Origin: a virus | Virus record (IMG/VR): IMGVR_UViG_3300025110_000009 | Location: 16,535-80,534 of that record | DNA: 64,000 bases | Reading direction: 5' to 3' (one strand) | Shown: piece by piece, positions 17,713-26,280 of the stretch | Position numbering within the stretch: position 1 is the first letter of the stretch | Layout: each line of letters starts with the position of its first letter | Made by a program: the position numbers and the translations under genes | The notes under the pieces: model-generated | The model's database searches: none | Told to the model about the DNA's origin: nothing | Seen by the model: the letters and a program-made list of their open reading frames with translations, nothing else

Positions 17713-19767
17713 ATGGGCGAAATTTTGTTGAAAGAAGACATGACTGAACAAGAATATGTTAAATGGTTACTTTCATTGAAACATAAGAAAACAGGAAAGC
17801 AACGGTTTTCAGCAGAACAAGCCCGTTCTCATGCCAAACAAAAATATGCGCCTAAGAAGCCTGAAAGAAAAAGTGCTACAGCAGAAACAGAACTTTACAG
17901 ATTATTATCAAAAAAACAATATAAAACCCTTCTAGCAAAAAATGATTTAACTTTACAACAAGTTCAAAAAGTTCTTAAGAATGTAATATCTAAAGTTAAG
18001 AAACGGGGAACTCGGTTTGAAGGAAAACCAAAACATAGTAAAGAGTTCTTAACATATTCTGAAGCAGATAAACAACCAATTGACAGAATGCCCAAAATAA
18101 CATGGTCTTCAAAACAATTAAAGGACGCATGGGGTGGCCCCTTTAAACCTAGAGGATTAAAGGTAAGTGATGCTAAATTTATTGCAGACAGTTTATTTAC
18201 TTTAAAGGATTATATGGATGAAAAGGAATGGGAAGTCATTAGTAAAGTTACTAAAATTATACGCACTTCTCCTAAAACACAAGAAACTACTAGAAACATG
18301 AGTGTTCAAGAGAGAACATTAAATGAGATACTATCAGCATTAAAAGATAACGTAAGATTAACAGACGCAGATAAGAAAAAACTGGTAGAGAATAAAATTA
18401 ATTCTAGTAAATTTTTATTAAAATTAGATGAGTCAATGTGGAGAGGCAAGAAGACAGTCCACCCTGTTATTATTGATAACCTAATTACTATGGAAGATGG
18501 AAAGAGAAAACCCTCAGATTTATACAAAAAGTTTGAGAGATTTATGAAAGGGGAATTTGGTAGGGGATTACCTAGTGCGTCTAAACTAAGAAGGGTTGCA
18601 GAAAGAATCTCTGCGAAAAAAACTGATAGAGCAAGTGTGCCACATTTGATAAGACAACTAAATAATGATAGTTACAAATATTCTCAAGCAAATTCAGGTA
18701 AGCATTTTAGTAAACTTGTTAAATCGTTTGAACAGTCTATTGGTGGAGATGGTAAATTTTATCAGGCTTTTTCCGATTTTATCGAAGAGAAAGACGGTAC
18801 AGAGGATTGGGGCATAGATGAATTAGATACAGATATTAGAAGCCAATATGATAAAATGACTCAATCTGAAAAGAAAGGAAAAGACTTTGATGACTTTAGG
18901 GCAGAGAAAATAATTGATATTGTTCAAGAGATAGAAGAAGAATATGAAAAGATAGTAGACCATAAAAAGGCTATAGAAGCGTTAGAGCAGATAGTAAATG
19001 ATAATACTGATAAAAACTTAGATGAATCATTAACACAATTTCCAAACCTGCAAAGTATATTAGATTTTTATGAAGGCGCACAAGAAAATATTACTGAGTA
19101 TAAACAATATCAATCACAAGCCCAAGAGAAAATAAAGGCTAAGAGAGAAAGAGAAACATTACATAGAGAAGTAACTTCTAAACCAAAATCGGATGAAGAA
19201 AAACAATGGGAAAAAGAGTTCTTTGCAGAAAAGGCACAAGAACTTGTAGCCGAAGAAGAAAGAAAGAAGAAGACTATGTTCCCTACAGAAACTAGAAGAG
19301 TGAAAGATAAAGAAAGCCCAGAAGGGTTTAAAACTATGACAGAAGATGTAGACTTGTCTCGCGTTAAAAGATTTGGTAAAGAAAAATTAACTGCTAGTTT
19401 AGAAACAATGAAGGATGCTGTATCGCAAACTTCTCTCAAAGGGGCAGAGACTAACTTAAAGAATATTGAAGATAAAATACAGAGAACAACAGACAAATTT
19501 AAACAATCTCCTGATTATCGTAAACTGTTAAGATTAATTAATCCGGGTAGGGGTGACCCATATTACAGTAAGAGGAAAACTGAGAGGTTCCTCTATGATA
19601 AAAGGTTCAAATACCAAAAGCAAATGGACGACTTGTTTGACAAGTTTAATAAACAACCAAGAATGCAAAAATTATATGAATCACAAAAAGAATATCAACA
19701 ACAAATACAAGCATTTGAAAGGATTCCTCAAGTAGAACAGTTATTGGAAAATTGGAGGGAGGATTAA
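17713..19767 (+). CDS. Long helical protein with degenerate tag
   Basis: I chose ATG 17713, five bases after GGGGTGA; the in-frame GTG at 17704 lies within that RBS. The N-terminus MGEILLKEDMTEQEYVKWLL has the ILLKED half of the tag without the Trp and is similar to an internal segment of the zinc-finger protein at 2.25-3.04 kb. About 685 residues, strongly charged and helical (for example VQEIEEEYEKIVDHKKAIEAL); no catalytic motif. A virion-internal or scaffold-associated role is suggested by position between portal and protease. Confidence 0.65.
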   Translation: MGEILLKEDMTEQEYVKWLLSLKHKKTGKQRFSAEQARSHAKQKYAPKKPERKSATAETELYRLLSKKQYKTLLAKNDLTLQQVQKVLKNVISKVKKRGTRFEGKPKHSKEFLTYSEADKQPIDRMPKITWSSKQLKDAWGGPFKPRGLKVSDAKFIADSLFTLKDYMDEKEWEVISKVTKIIRTSPKTQETTRNMSVQERTLNEILSALKDNVRLTDADKKKLVENKINSSKFLLKLDESMWRGKKTVHPVIIDNLITMEDGKRKPSDLYKKFERFMKGEFGRGLPSASKLRRVAERISAKKTDRASVPHLIRQLNNDSYKYSQANSGKHFSKLVKSFEQSIGGDGKFYQAFSDFIEEKDGTEDWGIDELDTDIRSQYDKMTQSEKKGKDFDDFRAEKIIDIVQEIEEEYEKIVDHKKAIEALEQIVNDNTDKNLDESLTQFPNLQSILDFYEGAQENITEYKQYQSQAQEKIKAKRERETLHREVTSKPKSDEEKQWEKEFFAEKAQELVAEEERKKKTMFPTETRRVKDKESPEGFKTMTEDVDLSRVKRFGKEKLTASLETMKDAVSQTSLKGAETNLKNIEDKIQRTTDKFKQSPDYRKLLRLINPGRGDPYYSKRKTERFLYDKRFKYQKQMDDLFDKFNKQPRMQKLYESQKEYQQQIQAFERIPQVEQLLENWRED

Positions 19768-19770
19768 ATT

Positions 19771-20106
19771 ATGTGGGAAAATGTTATATTGAAAGAAGAC
19801 AGTCCGTTGTTAGAAAAGATTGACAAAAAACAAAAGAAGAAAATTAAGAAACTTTGTCAGTCGGTTCAACCAACTGAATATATGGGTCAAGACTTTACCC
19901 GATTAGGTGATTTATTGGATGAAATAAAATCACTTGATGTAGAAAAGTCAGATAAGAAGAAGATGGAGAAGATTGAAGAAACAAACCTTTCTTTGGTCGC
20001 GGCTGCATCTGAACTTAGAAAAGATTATGAGATTCTATATCGCCAACTAAAGGGAATAATCTACCCAAAGAGTAAAGGTGATTTAGGAGATGAAAAAGAT
20101 GAGTGA
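19771..20106 (+). CDS. W-tagged small helical protein
   Basis: Begins MWENVILKEDSPLLEK, the tag with the LKED ending shared with the genes at 5149 and 17713. The rest is Lys/Glu-rich helix (KIDKKQKKKIKKLCQS). It overlaps the next gene by eight bases. Function is unknown. Confidence 0.65.
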   Translation: MWENVILKEDSPLLEKIDKKQKKKIKKLCQSVQPTEYMGQDFTRLGDLLDEIKSLDVEKSDKKKMEKIEETNLSLVAAASELRKDYEILYRQLKGIIYPKSKGDLGDEKDE

Positions 20107-20338
20107 AGAAAACACAGATAGTGAAATGCTTCTTCTTATGAAGGAGTTAGTGAGTAAGGTAAACGACTTAGAAAAGGCCGTTTACAATAAAGACAACCTA
20201 CTGATGAAATCAGGATATGTTGTCGCAAATACCCCTGTGCCTACAAGCGGTTCGGGAGTAACTACTGTTGATGATATTGCCAAAATGGATTGGGCAGATA
20301 TTAATGCAATGGTATCAAAAATGGAAGGTGCTAACTAA
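20099..20338 (+). CDS. Small coiled-coil protein with scaffold-like C-terminus
   Basis: I prefer ATG 20099 over 20090 because TAGGAGATG lies upstream at RBS distance. An N-terminal coiled coil (LLLMKELVSKVNDLEKAVYN) is followed by a flexible linker and the C-terminus DDIAKMDWADINAMVSKMEG. That last segment aligns with the C-terminus of the scaffold at 24.3 kb (DVSEMSWGEIHNFISEFEN) in pattern and position. The coiled coil plus shared C-terminus suggest a small scaffold-like or scaffold-competing assembly factor. This is inference from the shared end. Confidence 0.6.
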   Translation: MSEENTDSEMLLLMKELVSKVNDLEKAVYNKDNLLMKSGYVVANTPVPTSGSGVTTVDDIAKMDWADINAMVSKMEGAN

Positions 20339-20568
20339 TGTATGACGGTCTTCCTGTAAAGGTAACAAAAGAAGAAAAGTTGGAAGAGTTAATGACTAAG
20401 GCTGCTAAGAAAGGAACAGAAGTTGTTTCTATGTTAAGCAACCAAGTCTTTGATGCAGAAGATTCTGACGGTGAAACGGTTAAGATTAAGAAACCAAAGG
20501 CTGAGTCTGTTCCAGATGTAAAAGGAATGGATGAACAAAAAACAAAGGTAACTGAGTTTGAGGGATAA
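20338..20568 (+). CDS. Hypothetical small protein
   Basis: 76 residues starting one base inside the previous stop. Helical N-terminus (TKEEKLEELMTKAAKK) then an acidic and lysine-rich tail. No motif is recognised. It lies directly before the DNA ligase gene. Confidence 0.5.
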   Translation: MYDGLPVKVTKEEKLEELMTKAAKKGTEVVSMLSNQVFDAEDSDGETVKIKKPKAESVPDVKGMDEQKTKVTEFEG

Positions 20569-20570
20569 TC

Positions 20571-23087
20571 TTGGCACAGTCTGGACTCTTCTTTCGCAAA
20601 AAGAATGCAGGGCTTGCGAAGCGTGTCCTTGACTTCTATGAAGATGTAAGATATAGATATTTATCTGCGAGAGAAGACCCTACTGAATATGGTAAAGACT
20701 GGAGAAAGTCTGTTAAGAAGATAAGAGATGATTTTGATGGACTTAGTAGTTTTACTAATGAAATGAAAAGATATTTAGATGAAGACGTTGTTTTTGATAA
20801 GAATGCACTTGATGCAGAGTCTAGTCAAGCAAGGGATTTATATGCTCAGATTAAAAGAATGCGTTATAATTCTGACGAAGTTAATGACCCCTTTGCTAAA
20901 CAATTGGGAGATAATGTTATAGAAACGTTTGTAACTGAACCCTCTATATATGCTATGTTCATACACTATGCCTTACGGACGCACGCACACAGTATATCTG
21001 CGGCGGCATGGGAGAAGAACGATGTGAACATAGGTAACATTTCTGAGGGGGCTATGGGATTAGACCTTAGATTAGATGACATACCTATTTACATTATAGA
21101 ACACTATGGAGATGATAAGGATACTTCTAAGGTTAAACCCAAGTTTAAGCCAGCGTTAGAACTATTAAAGAAAGTTTTCTTAGTAGACAACACAGAAGAA
21201 GATTGGGAAGCATTAATAGCAATTAGACTAAAGAAAGCAAAAGAAGAAAAGTCTGAAGAAGAAAAAGAAGAGACAGATTTTATAGTACCAAACAAGCCCA
21301 TGTATAGAATATTTGAAGTCAATGATATTAAAGACCTTAAAGGATTTAGTGGAGAGTGGGTAGTTCAAGAAAAATACGATGGCATTAGAGTTCAACTACA
21401 TAAAATAAAAGACAAGGTTAAAATCTATTCATATAATGAAAAAGATATTACTTCCAAATGTAAAGATATTGTTGACAAACTAGAACAAAAAAGATTTGGT
21501 GATAGTATCTTTGATGCTGAAATTATATTATATGATGGCGATGAACCATTACACCGTGCAGATACTATTGCACACCTATTCAAAGGAAAATATCCAGAAG
21601 CAAAATTAAAGGCTAGGGTGTTTGACATACTACACCACGAAGGAAAGAATGTAACTGATACTCCATTAAGAGAACGGATAAACATTCTATTCTATCAGTT
21701 AGCACAACATTCTTCTGATGAACTAGGATTCCCTAATAAAAAGAATACTAGAATAGCAGATTCTTTATCAGAAATAGAAAAATATTCAAAAGACATTATG
21801 GAATTACCAACTTCTGAGGGCGTTGTTATCAAAGACATAGAGTCTACTTATTATATTGGTAGTAGGAAAAATCCCAAGTGGATTAAATTAAAGAAGTTTG
21901 TAGATTTAGATTTAATTGTATTAGATAAGAAATCTACTAAGTCTAACCTTAATTCCTATACTTTAGGAGCAGGGCCACTTAGCGGAGAAGAAGCAAGAGA
22001 ACATGGGGGTACAGAACTAAAAGGCCTAAAATATCTAGCAGTTGGTAAAGCATTAAATACTAAAGAAAAGGTAGATGTTGGAGATATTGTAAGAGTTAAG
22101 GTTGATGAAGTTAGAAAGAACAATGGTGGATATAAACTATATACTGCAAAGGTAATAGAAATCCCAGAAGTAGATGCTCCAGAGAAATTAATTACATTAG
22201 ACCTATTATCTAAAGAAGGTAGAAAATCATTAAAGTATGATGTTAAAGACGCATTAACAAAGTTTGTAATAACTGATGGTGTTCACGGTGAAGCAGATAT
22301 AATAATGAAATCAGACTTTGAAGGGTTTACTGTGTATGGTTTTAGCGGAGATTCTTTAATGGAAAAGAATGCTTTAGCCGACATGGATATGTGGAAACAT
22401 GAAATTGAAGAGTTAATGAAGGCAAAGTCTGGAGATGCTAGAGTAGCAATCAAAGCGTATTTACAAAAAATAGATACAGAGGAGAAGGGATTACATATAA
22501 ATGAGATATTTAATTTCTGTAAAGAGAAGATACCTAAGTTAGTTGAAGATTTGTGGTCAGGTGAAATTAAAAGAATGGTTAATTGGATGAATGACCAAGA
22601 TGATTTTATTAAAGTAACTAAGGATAAATATACTGCTAACCGAGATAAATTAATAAAAGCAGAAAAGACCCCAAAGAACGGAAAGTTTTTATTATACCAC
22701 GGTAGTGATGATAACTTAGAAATGGTTATTAGAACGTCTGATAAAGAAATGGCATGGACAATTGATATAGAAGATGCCGAAGATATTTACAACTTATTTG
22801 GAAAATCAGGTAAGTTTCCTGCACAAGTTTCTACGAAGACAACAAGAGATAAATTGTTAGACTCTGGGGAGATTGAGTTAGGGGCACAAAGACATGGTTA
22901 CCATGAATATAAATTAAATGGTGATAAGTTTGAGACTAGATTACACTTTAGAGTAGTTCCTGTAAAGAAAAAAGATACATGGGTTGTTTGGACAGGCATT
23001 AAGCAGAAAATGCTAGATAAGGATAAAGACGAAGGAATATGGGATATTACTGAAGACAGGCATAAAAAGTTAACCATGCAAGTTTAG
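20571..23087 (+). CDS. ATP-dependent DNA ligase with extra N- and C-terminal domains
   Basis: Start TTG 20571 with GAGGGA upstream. The central third is an ATP-dependent ligase: motif I EKYDGIR (AMP-accepting Lys, about residue 268), motif III-like IFDAEIILYD, motif IV EGVVIKD, motif V WIKLKK, then an OB-fold region (VDVGDIVRVKVDEVRK). This seals nicks in duplex DNA via lysyl-AMP. About 230 N-terminal residues and 260 C-terminal residues are additional. The C-terminal part (GKFLLYHGSDD through HEYKLNGDKFETRLHFRVVPV and VVWTGIKQKML) looks like a separate beta-rich domain I cannot assign. Its location in the capsid block, away from the replication genes, is unusual and suggests a virion-associated or late repair role. 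Confidence 0.85.
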   Translation: MAQSGLFFRKKNAGLAKRVLDFYEDVRYRYLSAREDPTEYGKDWRKSVKKIRDDFDGLSSFTNEMKRYLDEDVVFDKNALDAESSQARDLYAQIKRMRYNSDEVNDPFAKQLGDNVIETFVTEPSIYAMFIHYALRTHAHSISAAAWEKNDVNIGNISEGAMGLDLRLDDIPIYIIEHYGDDKDTSKVKPKFKPALELLKKVFLVDNTEEDWEALIAIRLKKAKEEKSEEEKEETDFIVPNKPMYRIFEVNDIKDLKGFSGEWVVQEKYDGIRVQLHKIKDKVKIYSYNEKDITSKCKDIVDKLEQKRFGDSIFDAEIILYDGDEPLHRADTIAHLFKGKYPEAKLKARVFDILHHEGKNVTDTPLRERINILFYQLAQHSSDELGFPNKKNTRIADSLSEIEKYSKDIMELPTSEGVVIKDIESTYYIGSRKNPKWIKLKKFVDLDLIVLDKKSTKSNLNSYTLGAGPLSGEEAREHGGTELKGLKYLAVGKALNTKEKVDVGDIVRVKVDEVRKNNGGYKLYTAKVIEIPEVDAPEKLITLDLLSKEGRKSLKYDVKDALTKFVITDGVHGEADIIMKSDFEGFTVYGFSGDSLMEKNALADMDMWKHEIEELMKAKSGDARVAIKAYLQKIDTEEKGLHINEIFNFCKEKIPKLVEDLWSGEIKRMVNWMNDQDDFIKVTKDKYTANRDKLIKAEKTPKNGKFLLYHGSDDNLEMVIRTSDKEMAWTIDIEDAEDIYNLFGKSGKFPAQVSTKTTRDKLLDSGEIELGAQRHGYHEYKLNGDKFETRLHFRVVPVKKKDTWVVWTGIKQKMLDKDKDEGIWDITEDRHKKLTMQV

Positions 23088-23129
23088 TAATATCGTGGAC
23101 TTCATATAGTAAATTCAGGAAGTGGTAAT

Positions 23130-24377
23130 GTGTCGGAAGCCCAACTGCTTAAGTCGGATACAGAAGGAAACTTTAGGATATTAAAATCAGATGATTTAGT
23201 TATTGGTGGATACGCTTCAATAGAAATAGTAGATAAACAAAATGATTTAATTACATTGAAAGCATTAGAAGAAGCAGTAAACAAATATATGACAACCCCA
23301 AAATATAGAAACGTAATGTCAAACCATTCAAATGTTCAAGTCGGGGATGTAATAGAGAAGTATAGAGATAAAAACGGAAATCTTCACCAAACACAAGTAG
23401 ACGATGTAGGCTTTTATGTTGTTATTAAACTAAGAGATGACATAGAAAAAGCAAAAGAAATTCAAAGAGGGATTAGAAAAGGAACCCTACGTTCATTCAG
23501 TATAGGTGGACAAGCATTATCAAAGAGGCAAAAAACAAGCGAAGACTTGGGCCAGTATAATGAAATAGATAAGTTAGAACTCCATGAAGTAACAATTTGT
23601 GAGAAAGGAATAAACCCAGAAGCAAAGTTTGACATATTAAAGGAGGAGAAGAGTAGCATGACTGAGAAATTGGAAAAAGCACTTGAGGAACTTAACGGCC
23701 TTATGGCAGAAGTTAACAACCTCAAAAAGGAAGAGGAGGAACCCATGATGGATGACGTTGATGTTGAAGAACAAATGAACTTGGACGAAGAAGACATGGA
23801 ATACTCCGAAAGCGGAGATGAGTATGATGGCGCAAAGTCAGAGGATATGGACACAGAACGGTCCGATTCCGATGAGGATGACGTTGAACACTCAAACTTC
23901 GATAATTATGCTAAGGGCAAAACGGGGCCTGAAGGCTTTGTTGAGGATGGCAGGTTACCTGACCATGATTCAACTGCAAAGAAACACCCACAAGGCGCAC
24001 AAATGGGACAGTTATACAAGGAGTGGACTAACGAAGACTTCTCTACACTAGACCTAAGCGTTGAGAATGTAGAGAAGGCATACGATGCTTTCAAGGCAGA
24101 ACAGTTAGAGAAGATGGCTTATGACTCTCTAAAGTCCCGCTTTGAGGAGAGGTTCGTAAAGGAGCAAAACGTAAGAAAGTCTGCTGTTGCCCGAAACGAG
24201 TATGATGCAAAGAATGAAGTTGAAGAACTTAAGAAGGAGTTTACTCTTCTTAGGAAGTCTTTATCAGCACAGTCTGATGAGATAGTTAAGGCTCAAACCC
24301 AGACCATTGATGTTCCAGATGTTTCTGAAATGTCTTGGGGAGAGATTCATAACTTCATTTCGGAGTTTGAAAACTAA
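23130..24377 (+). CDS. Prohead maturation protease fused to scaffold
   Basis: GTG start at 23130. Residues 1-175 match the S78-type/XkdF-like phage prohead serine protease: GGYASIEIVDKQNDLI, His66 in SNHSN, Ser124 in LRSFSIGG, and the closing ELHEVTICEKGINPEAKF. From residue 177 on the chain is acidic, coiled-coil and scaffold-like, with a very acidic stretch (DDVDVEEQMNLDEEDME). It ends in DVSEMSWGEIHNFISEFEN, probably the capsid-binding end. An internal start at 23658 gives scaffold alone. It would digest scaffold and cleave capsid proteins during maturation. The major capsid gene follows 11 bases later. Confidence 0.85.
   Translation: MSEAQLLKSDTEGNFRILKSDDLVIGGYASIEIVDKQNDLITLKALEEAVNKYMTTPKYRNVMSNHSNVQVGDVIEKYRDKNGNLHQTQVDDVGFYVVIKLRDDIEKAKEIQRGIRKGTLRSFSIGGQALSKRQKTSEDLGQYNEIDKLELHEVTICEKGINPEAKFDILKEEKSSMTEKLEKALEELNGLMAEVNNLKKEEEEPMMDDVDVEEQMNLDEEDMEYSESGDEYDGAKSEDMDTERSDSDEDDVEHSNFDNYAKGKTGPEGFVEDGRLPDHDSTAKKHPQGAQMGQLYKEWTNEDFSTLDLSVENVEKAYDAFKAEQLEKMAYDSLKSRFEERFVKEQNVRKSAVARNEYDAKNEVEELKKEFTLLRKSLSAQSDEIVKAQTQTIDVPDVSEMSWGEIHNFISEFEN
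23658..24377 (+). CDS. Scaffold protein from internal start
   Basis: Within the protease-scaffold gene, AAAGGAGGAGA at about 23638-23649 lies 9 bases upstream of an in-frame ATG at 23658 (residue 177, MTEKLEKALEELNG), exactly where the protease domain ends. This is the arrangement of lambda C/Nu3, in which excess scaffold is made from a nested gene. The 239-residue product would be coiled coil, acidic linker and the C-terminal capsid-contact motif. From here codon choice also shifts towards C and G endings. Internal initiation is inferred from the RBS. Confidence 0.6.
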   Translation: MTEKLEKALEELNGLMAEVNNLKKEEEEPMMDDVDVEEQMNLDEEDMEYSESGDEYDGAKSEDMDTERSDSDEDDVEHSNFDNYAKGKTGPEGFVEDGRLPDHDSTAKKHPQGAQMGQLYKEWTNEDFSTLDLSVENVEKAYDAFKAEQLEKMAYDSLKSRFEERFVKEQNVRKSAVARNEYDAKNEVEELKKEFTLLRKSLSAQSDEIVKAQTQTIDVPDVSEMSWGEIHNFISEFEN

Positions 24378-24388
24378 GGTGATTAAAT

Positions 24389-25804
24389 ATGAGTGGATAT
24401 ATTAAGTCAATGAGAGATTTGGAAGCCGCAACCTATGGAATTAGGGGCGGTCAGGGAAATTCGCTGCTTAAGGCAGCAGGTGTTGTTGGAGGACTAGGTT
24501 CTTCACACGATGGTTCAGCCGGACTTTTGACCGGAACTGGCCCAACGGCAGTATCAGCCCTATATAACATTGCATACGGTAAGAAAGTATGGTCAATGAT
24601 AAACCAAGAATGCAATGCTCTTGCAATGCTGGCTAAGAGGCCTTACACGGCTTCTGGTTGGAGAGTGCTAGAAAAGAGAGCAGGTGGCGGTGGAAACAGT
24701 AAACTGTCTATGTCCGGTAATGCAAGCACGCTTGCAAAGGGCGCAGATACACTACGACCAGACGCTTTAGGAGGTTATGGTGAAAACGCAGCAATTGATT
24801 CTGCTGCTGATTCAACCGCAGGAACCATTTCTGCTATTACCCCAACCTATGCACAACTTAAGACCAGCCCAAAGACTGTGGCTCATTTGTTTGAGTTCTC
24901 AGAATTGGCTCTTGAGATGGCAAAGATTGATGACGGTGTTGGAGACATACGCGCTCTAATCCGTGAAGACATGGGTAAGCACCACGCAGAGATGCAGAAT
25001 GCAATGCTTCTAATGCCTTTGGAAGACTACAACCTAGAACACTCGGCTGCTAGAGCAGACCAGAACTACACTTCTTTAATGAAGATAGTTTCTTCATCTG
25101 CTGAGTTATCGGATATGTATAACGAGGACTTTGGTTTCCTAAACCAAGCAAAGTCCGGTTCAGACGTTATCCCTAATGAGATGTGCGATTTGTTCGGAAC
25201 AACTGCTAGAAGACCTACTATGGGAAGCGGTTCTACAGGAACTAACGTAACAACGGCAACAGATGCAGGGTATCTTGATTCGTATGTGGACTTTGGTAGT
25301 TCATATGCTTCTACAAGACCACTAACCCTAACAATTCTTAACAAGGCGTTAAGAAACATTAGGGAAGCAGGTGGAAGCCCTAAGGTCATCCTAACAGGAT
25401 ATGACACCATTCAGCACCTTGGTGACTTACTACAGTCCCAAGAGCGATTTATGGACAGAAAGGAGATTATCCCTACCCATAATGGTGTTAGAGGTGTAAA
25501 GGGGTCAGAAGTCGGCTTTAGGGTCGCTACTTACTTCGACATACCCATCATACCTTGCAAGGATATGCCTTCTACAACAAAGTCGGCTGCTGCAACTGAC
25601 CTAAGCGATATGCTGATTCTGGACACAGACCACATATGGCTATCAGTAATGAAGCCAACCCAATACTTTGAGGATGGTATTGACCACGGCAACCCATTCG
25701 GTGTTGCAAAACTTGGTAATCAGGCTATGTACCGCACGATTGCTGAGACTGGTTGTTCGTTCTTTAAGGGACAAGGTAAGATAACCAACCTAAGTAGTGC
25801 ATGA
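24389..25804 (+). CDS. Major capsid protein, HK97 fold
   Basis: RBS AAGGTGATTAAAT precedes ATG 24389. 471 residues directly after protease-scaffold, with C/G-richer codons than most of the window, as expected for the most abundant virion protein. HK97-like traits: Gly/Ala-rich N-arm, long central helix region (HLFEFSELALEMAKIDDG), and a C-terminal half with SPKVILTGYDTIQHLGDLLQ and MLILDTDHIWLSVM typical of P- and A-domain segments of archaeal and marine phage capsids. No W tag, although GNSLLKAAG occurs near residue 24-32. Confidence 0.85.
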   Translation: MSGYIKSMRDLEAATYGIRGGQGNSLLKAAGVVGGLGSSHDGSAGLLTGTGPTAVSALYNIAYGKKVWSMINQECNALAMLAKRPYTASGWRVLEKRAGGGGNSKLSMSGNASTLAKGADTLRPDALGGYGENAAIDSAADSTAGTISAITPTYAQLKTSPKTVAHLFEFSELALEMAKIDDGVGDIRALIREDMGKHHAEMQNAMLLMPLEDYNLEHSAARADQNYTSLMKIVSSSAELSDMYNEDFGFLNQAKSGSDVIPNEMCDLFGTTARRPTMGSGSTGTNVTTATDAGYLDSYVDFGSSYASTRPLTLTILNKALRNIREAGGSPKVILTGYDTIQHLGDLLQSQERFMDRKEIIPTHNGVRGVKGSEVGFRVATYFDIPIIPCKDMPSTTKSAAATDLSDMLILDTDHIWLSVMKPTQYFEDGIDHGNPFGVAKLGNQAMYRTIAETGCSFFKGQGKITNLSSA

Positions 25805-25815
25805 GGTGATTAAGT

Positions 25816-26160
25816 ATGGCAATAGTAGTAACTATGCTGCCTGACCATAAGGGCATAACTGCCCCTAAAGCCGTTGGTGACGAGTATGTTGTTGACGCTT
25901 TAATTGATATGGGAACCTATGCAAACGGTGGATTGACTGTTACCGCAGCACAATTAGGACTGAGAACCGTCCATTGTGTTGCAATGACAGGTCAAGACTC
26001 GTTAATCGGTTTTACCGTACCTGAAGTAGATGCAACAGGCGATTATGCCGCAGCAACTTCTTTCAAGTTAAACTGTATTAAGGGGGCCGATGGCGCAAAC
26101 GCCGAAGGTGGCTCTGTTGATTACGGTTCGGTAAGAATCCGGGTTTGGGGCAATCTTTAA
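25816..26160 (+). CDS. Probable capsid decoration or cement protein
   Basis: RBS GAGGTGATTAAGT. 114 residues, predicted mostly beta, Gly/Ala/Val/Thr-rich and free of enzymatic motifs. Position immediately after the major capsid gene, C/G-rich codons, and the strong hairpin right behind it suggest a highly expressed head decoration protein. Assignment rests on context and composition. Confidence 0.6.
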   Translation: MAIVVTMLPDHKGITAPKAVGDEYVVDALIDMGTYANGGLTVTAAQLGLRTVHCVAMTGQDSLIGFTVPEVDATGDYAAATSFKLNCIKGADGANAEGGSVDYGSVRIRVWGNL

Positions 26161-26178
26161 GATTGCAAATAAATGTGG

Positions 26179-26226
26179 CCTATGGCTCCTTAGTGGGGCC
26201 ATAGGTCACTACACACGACATTTTTT
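26179..26226 (+). terminator. Hairpin terminator after capsid genes
   Basis: An 11-bp stem (CCTATGGCTCC with GGGGCCATAGG, one G-U pair) closes a 5-base loop at 26179-26205, with a six-T run at 26221-26226. It sits 19 bases past the decoration gene stop. It probably ends or stabilises the highly expressed capsid transcript. The rest of this 120-base gap holds the RBS of the next gene and no clear promoter. Confidence 0.7.
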
Positions 26227-26280
26227 CAACAACATTCATAAGGGAAGCGCACCCTCACACAATTCACAGGAGATGCGATT

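Noticed and set aside
23462-23854. 130-codon antisense frame in the protease-scaffold gene
   Set aside because: Ser/Phe/Leu-rich shadow of the acidic scaffold.
26161-26280. Replication origin in the capsid gap
   Set aside because: Only a terminator hairpin and an RBS are seen; no iterons or AT-rich repeats.
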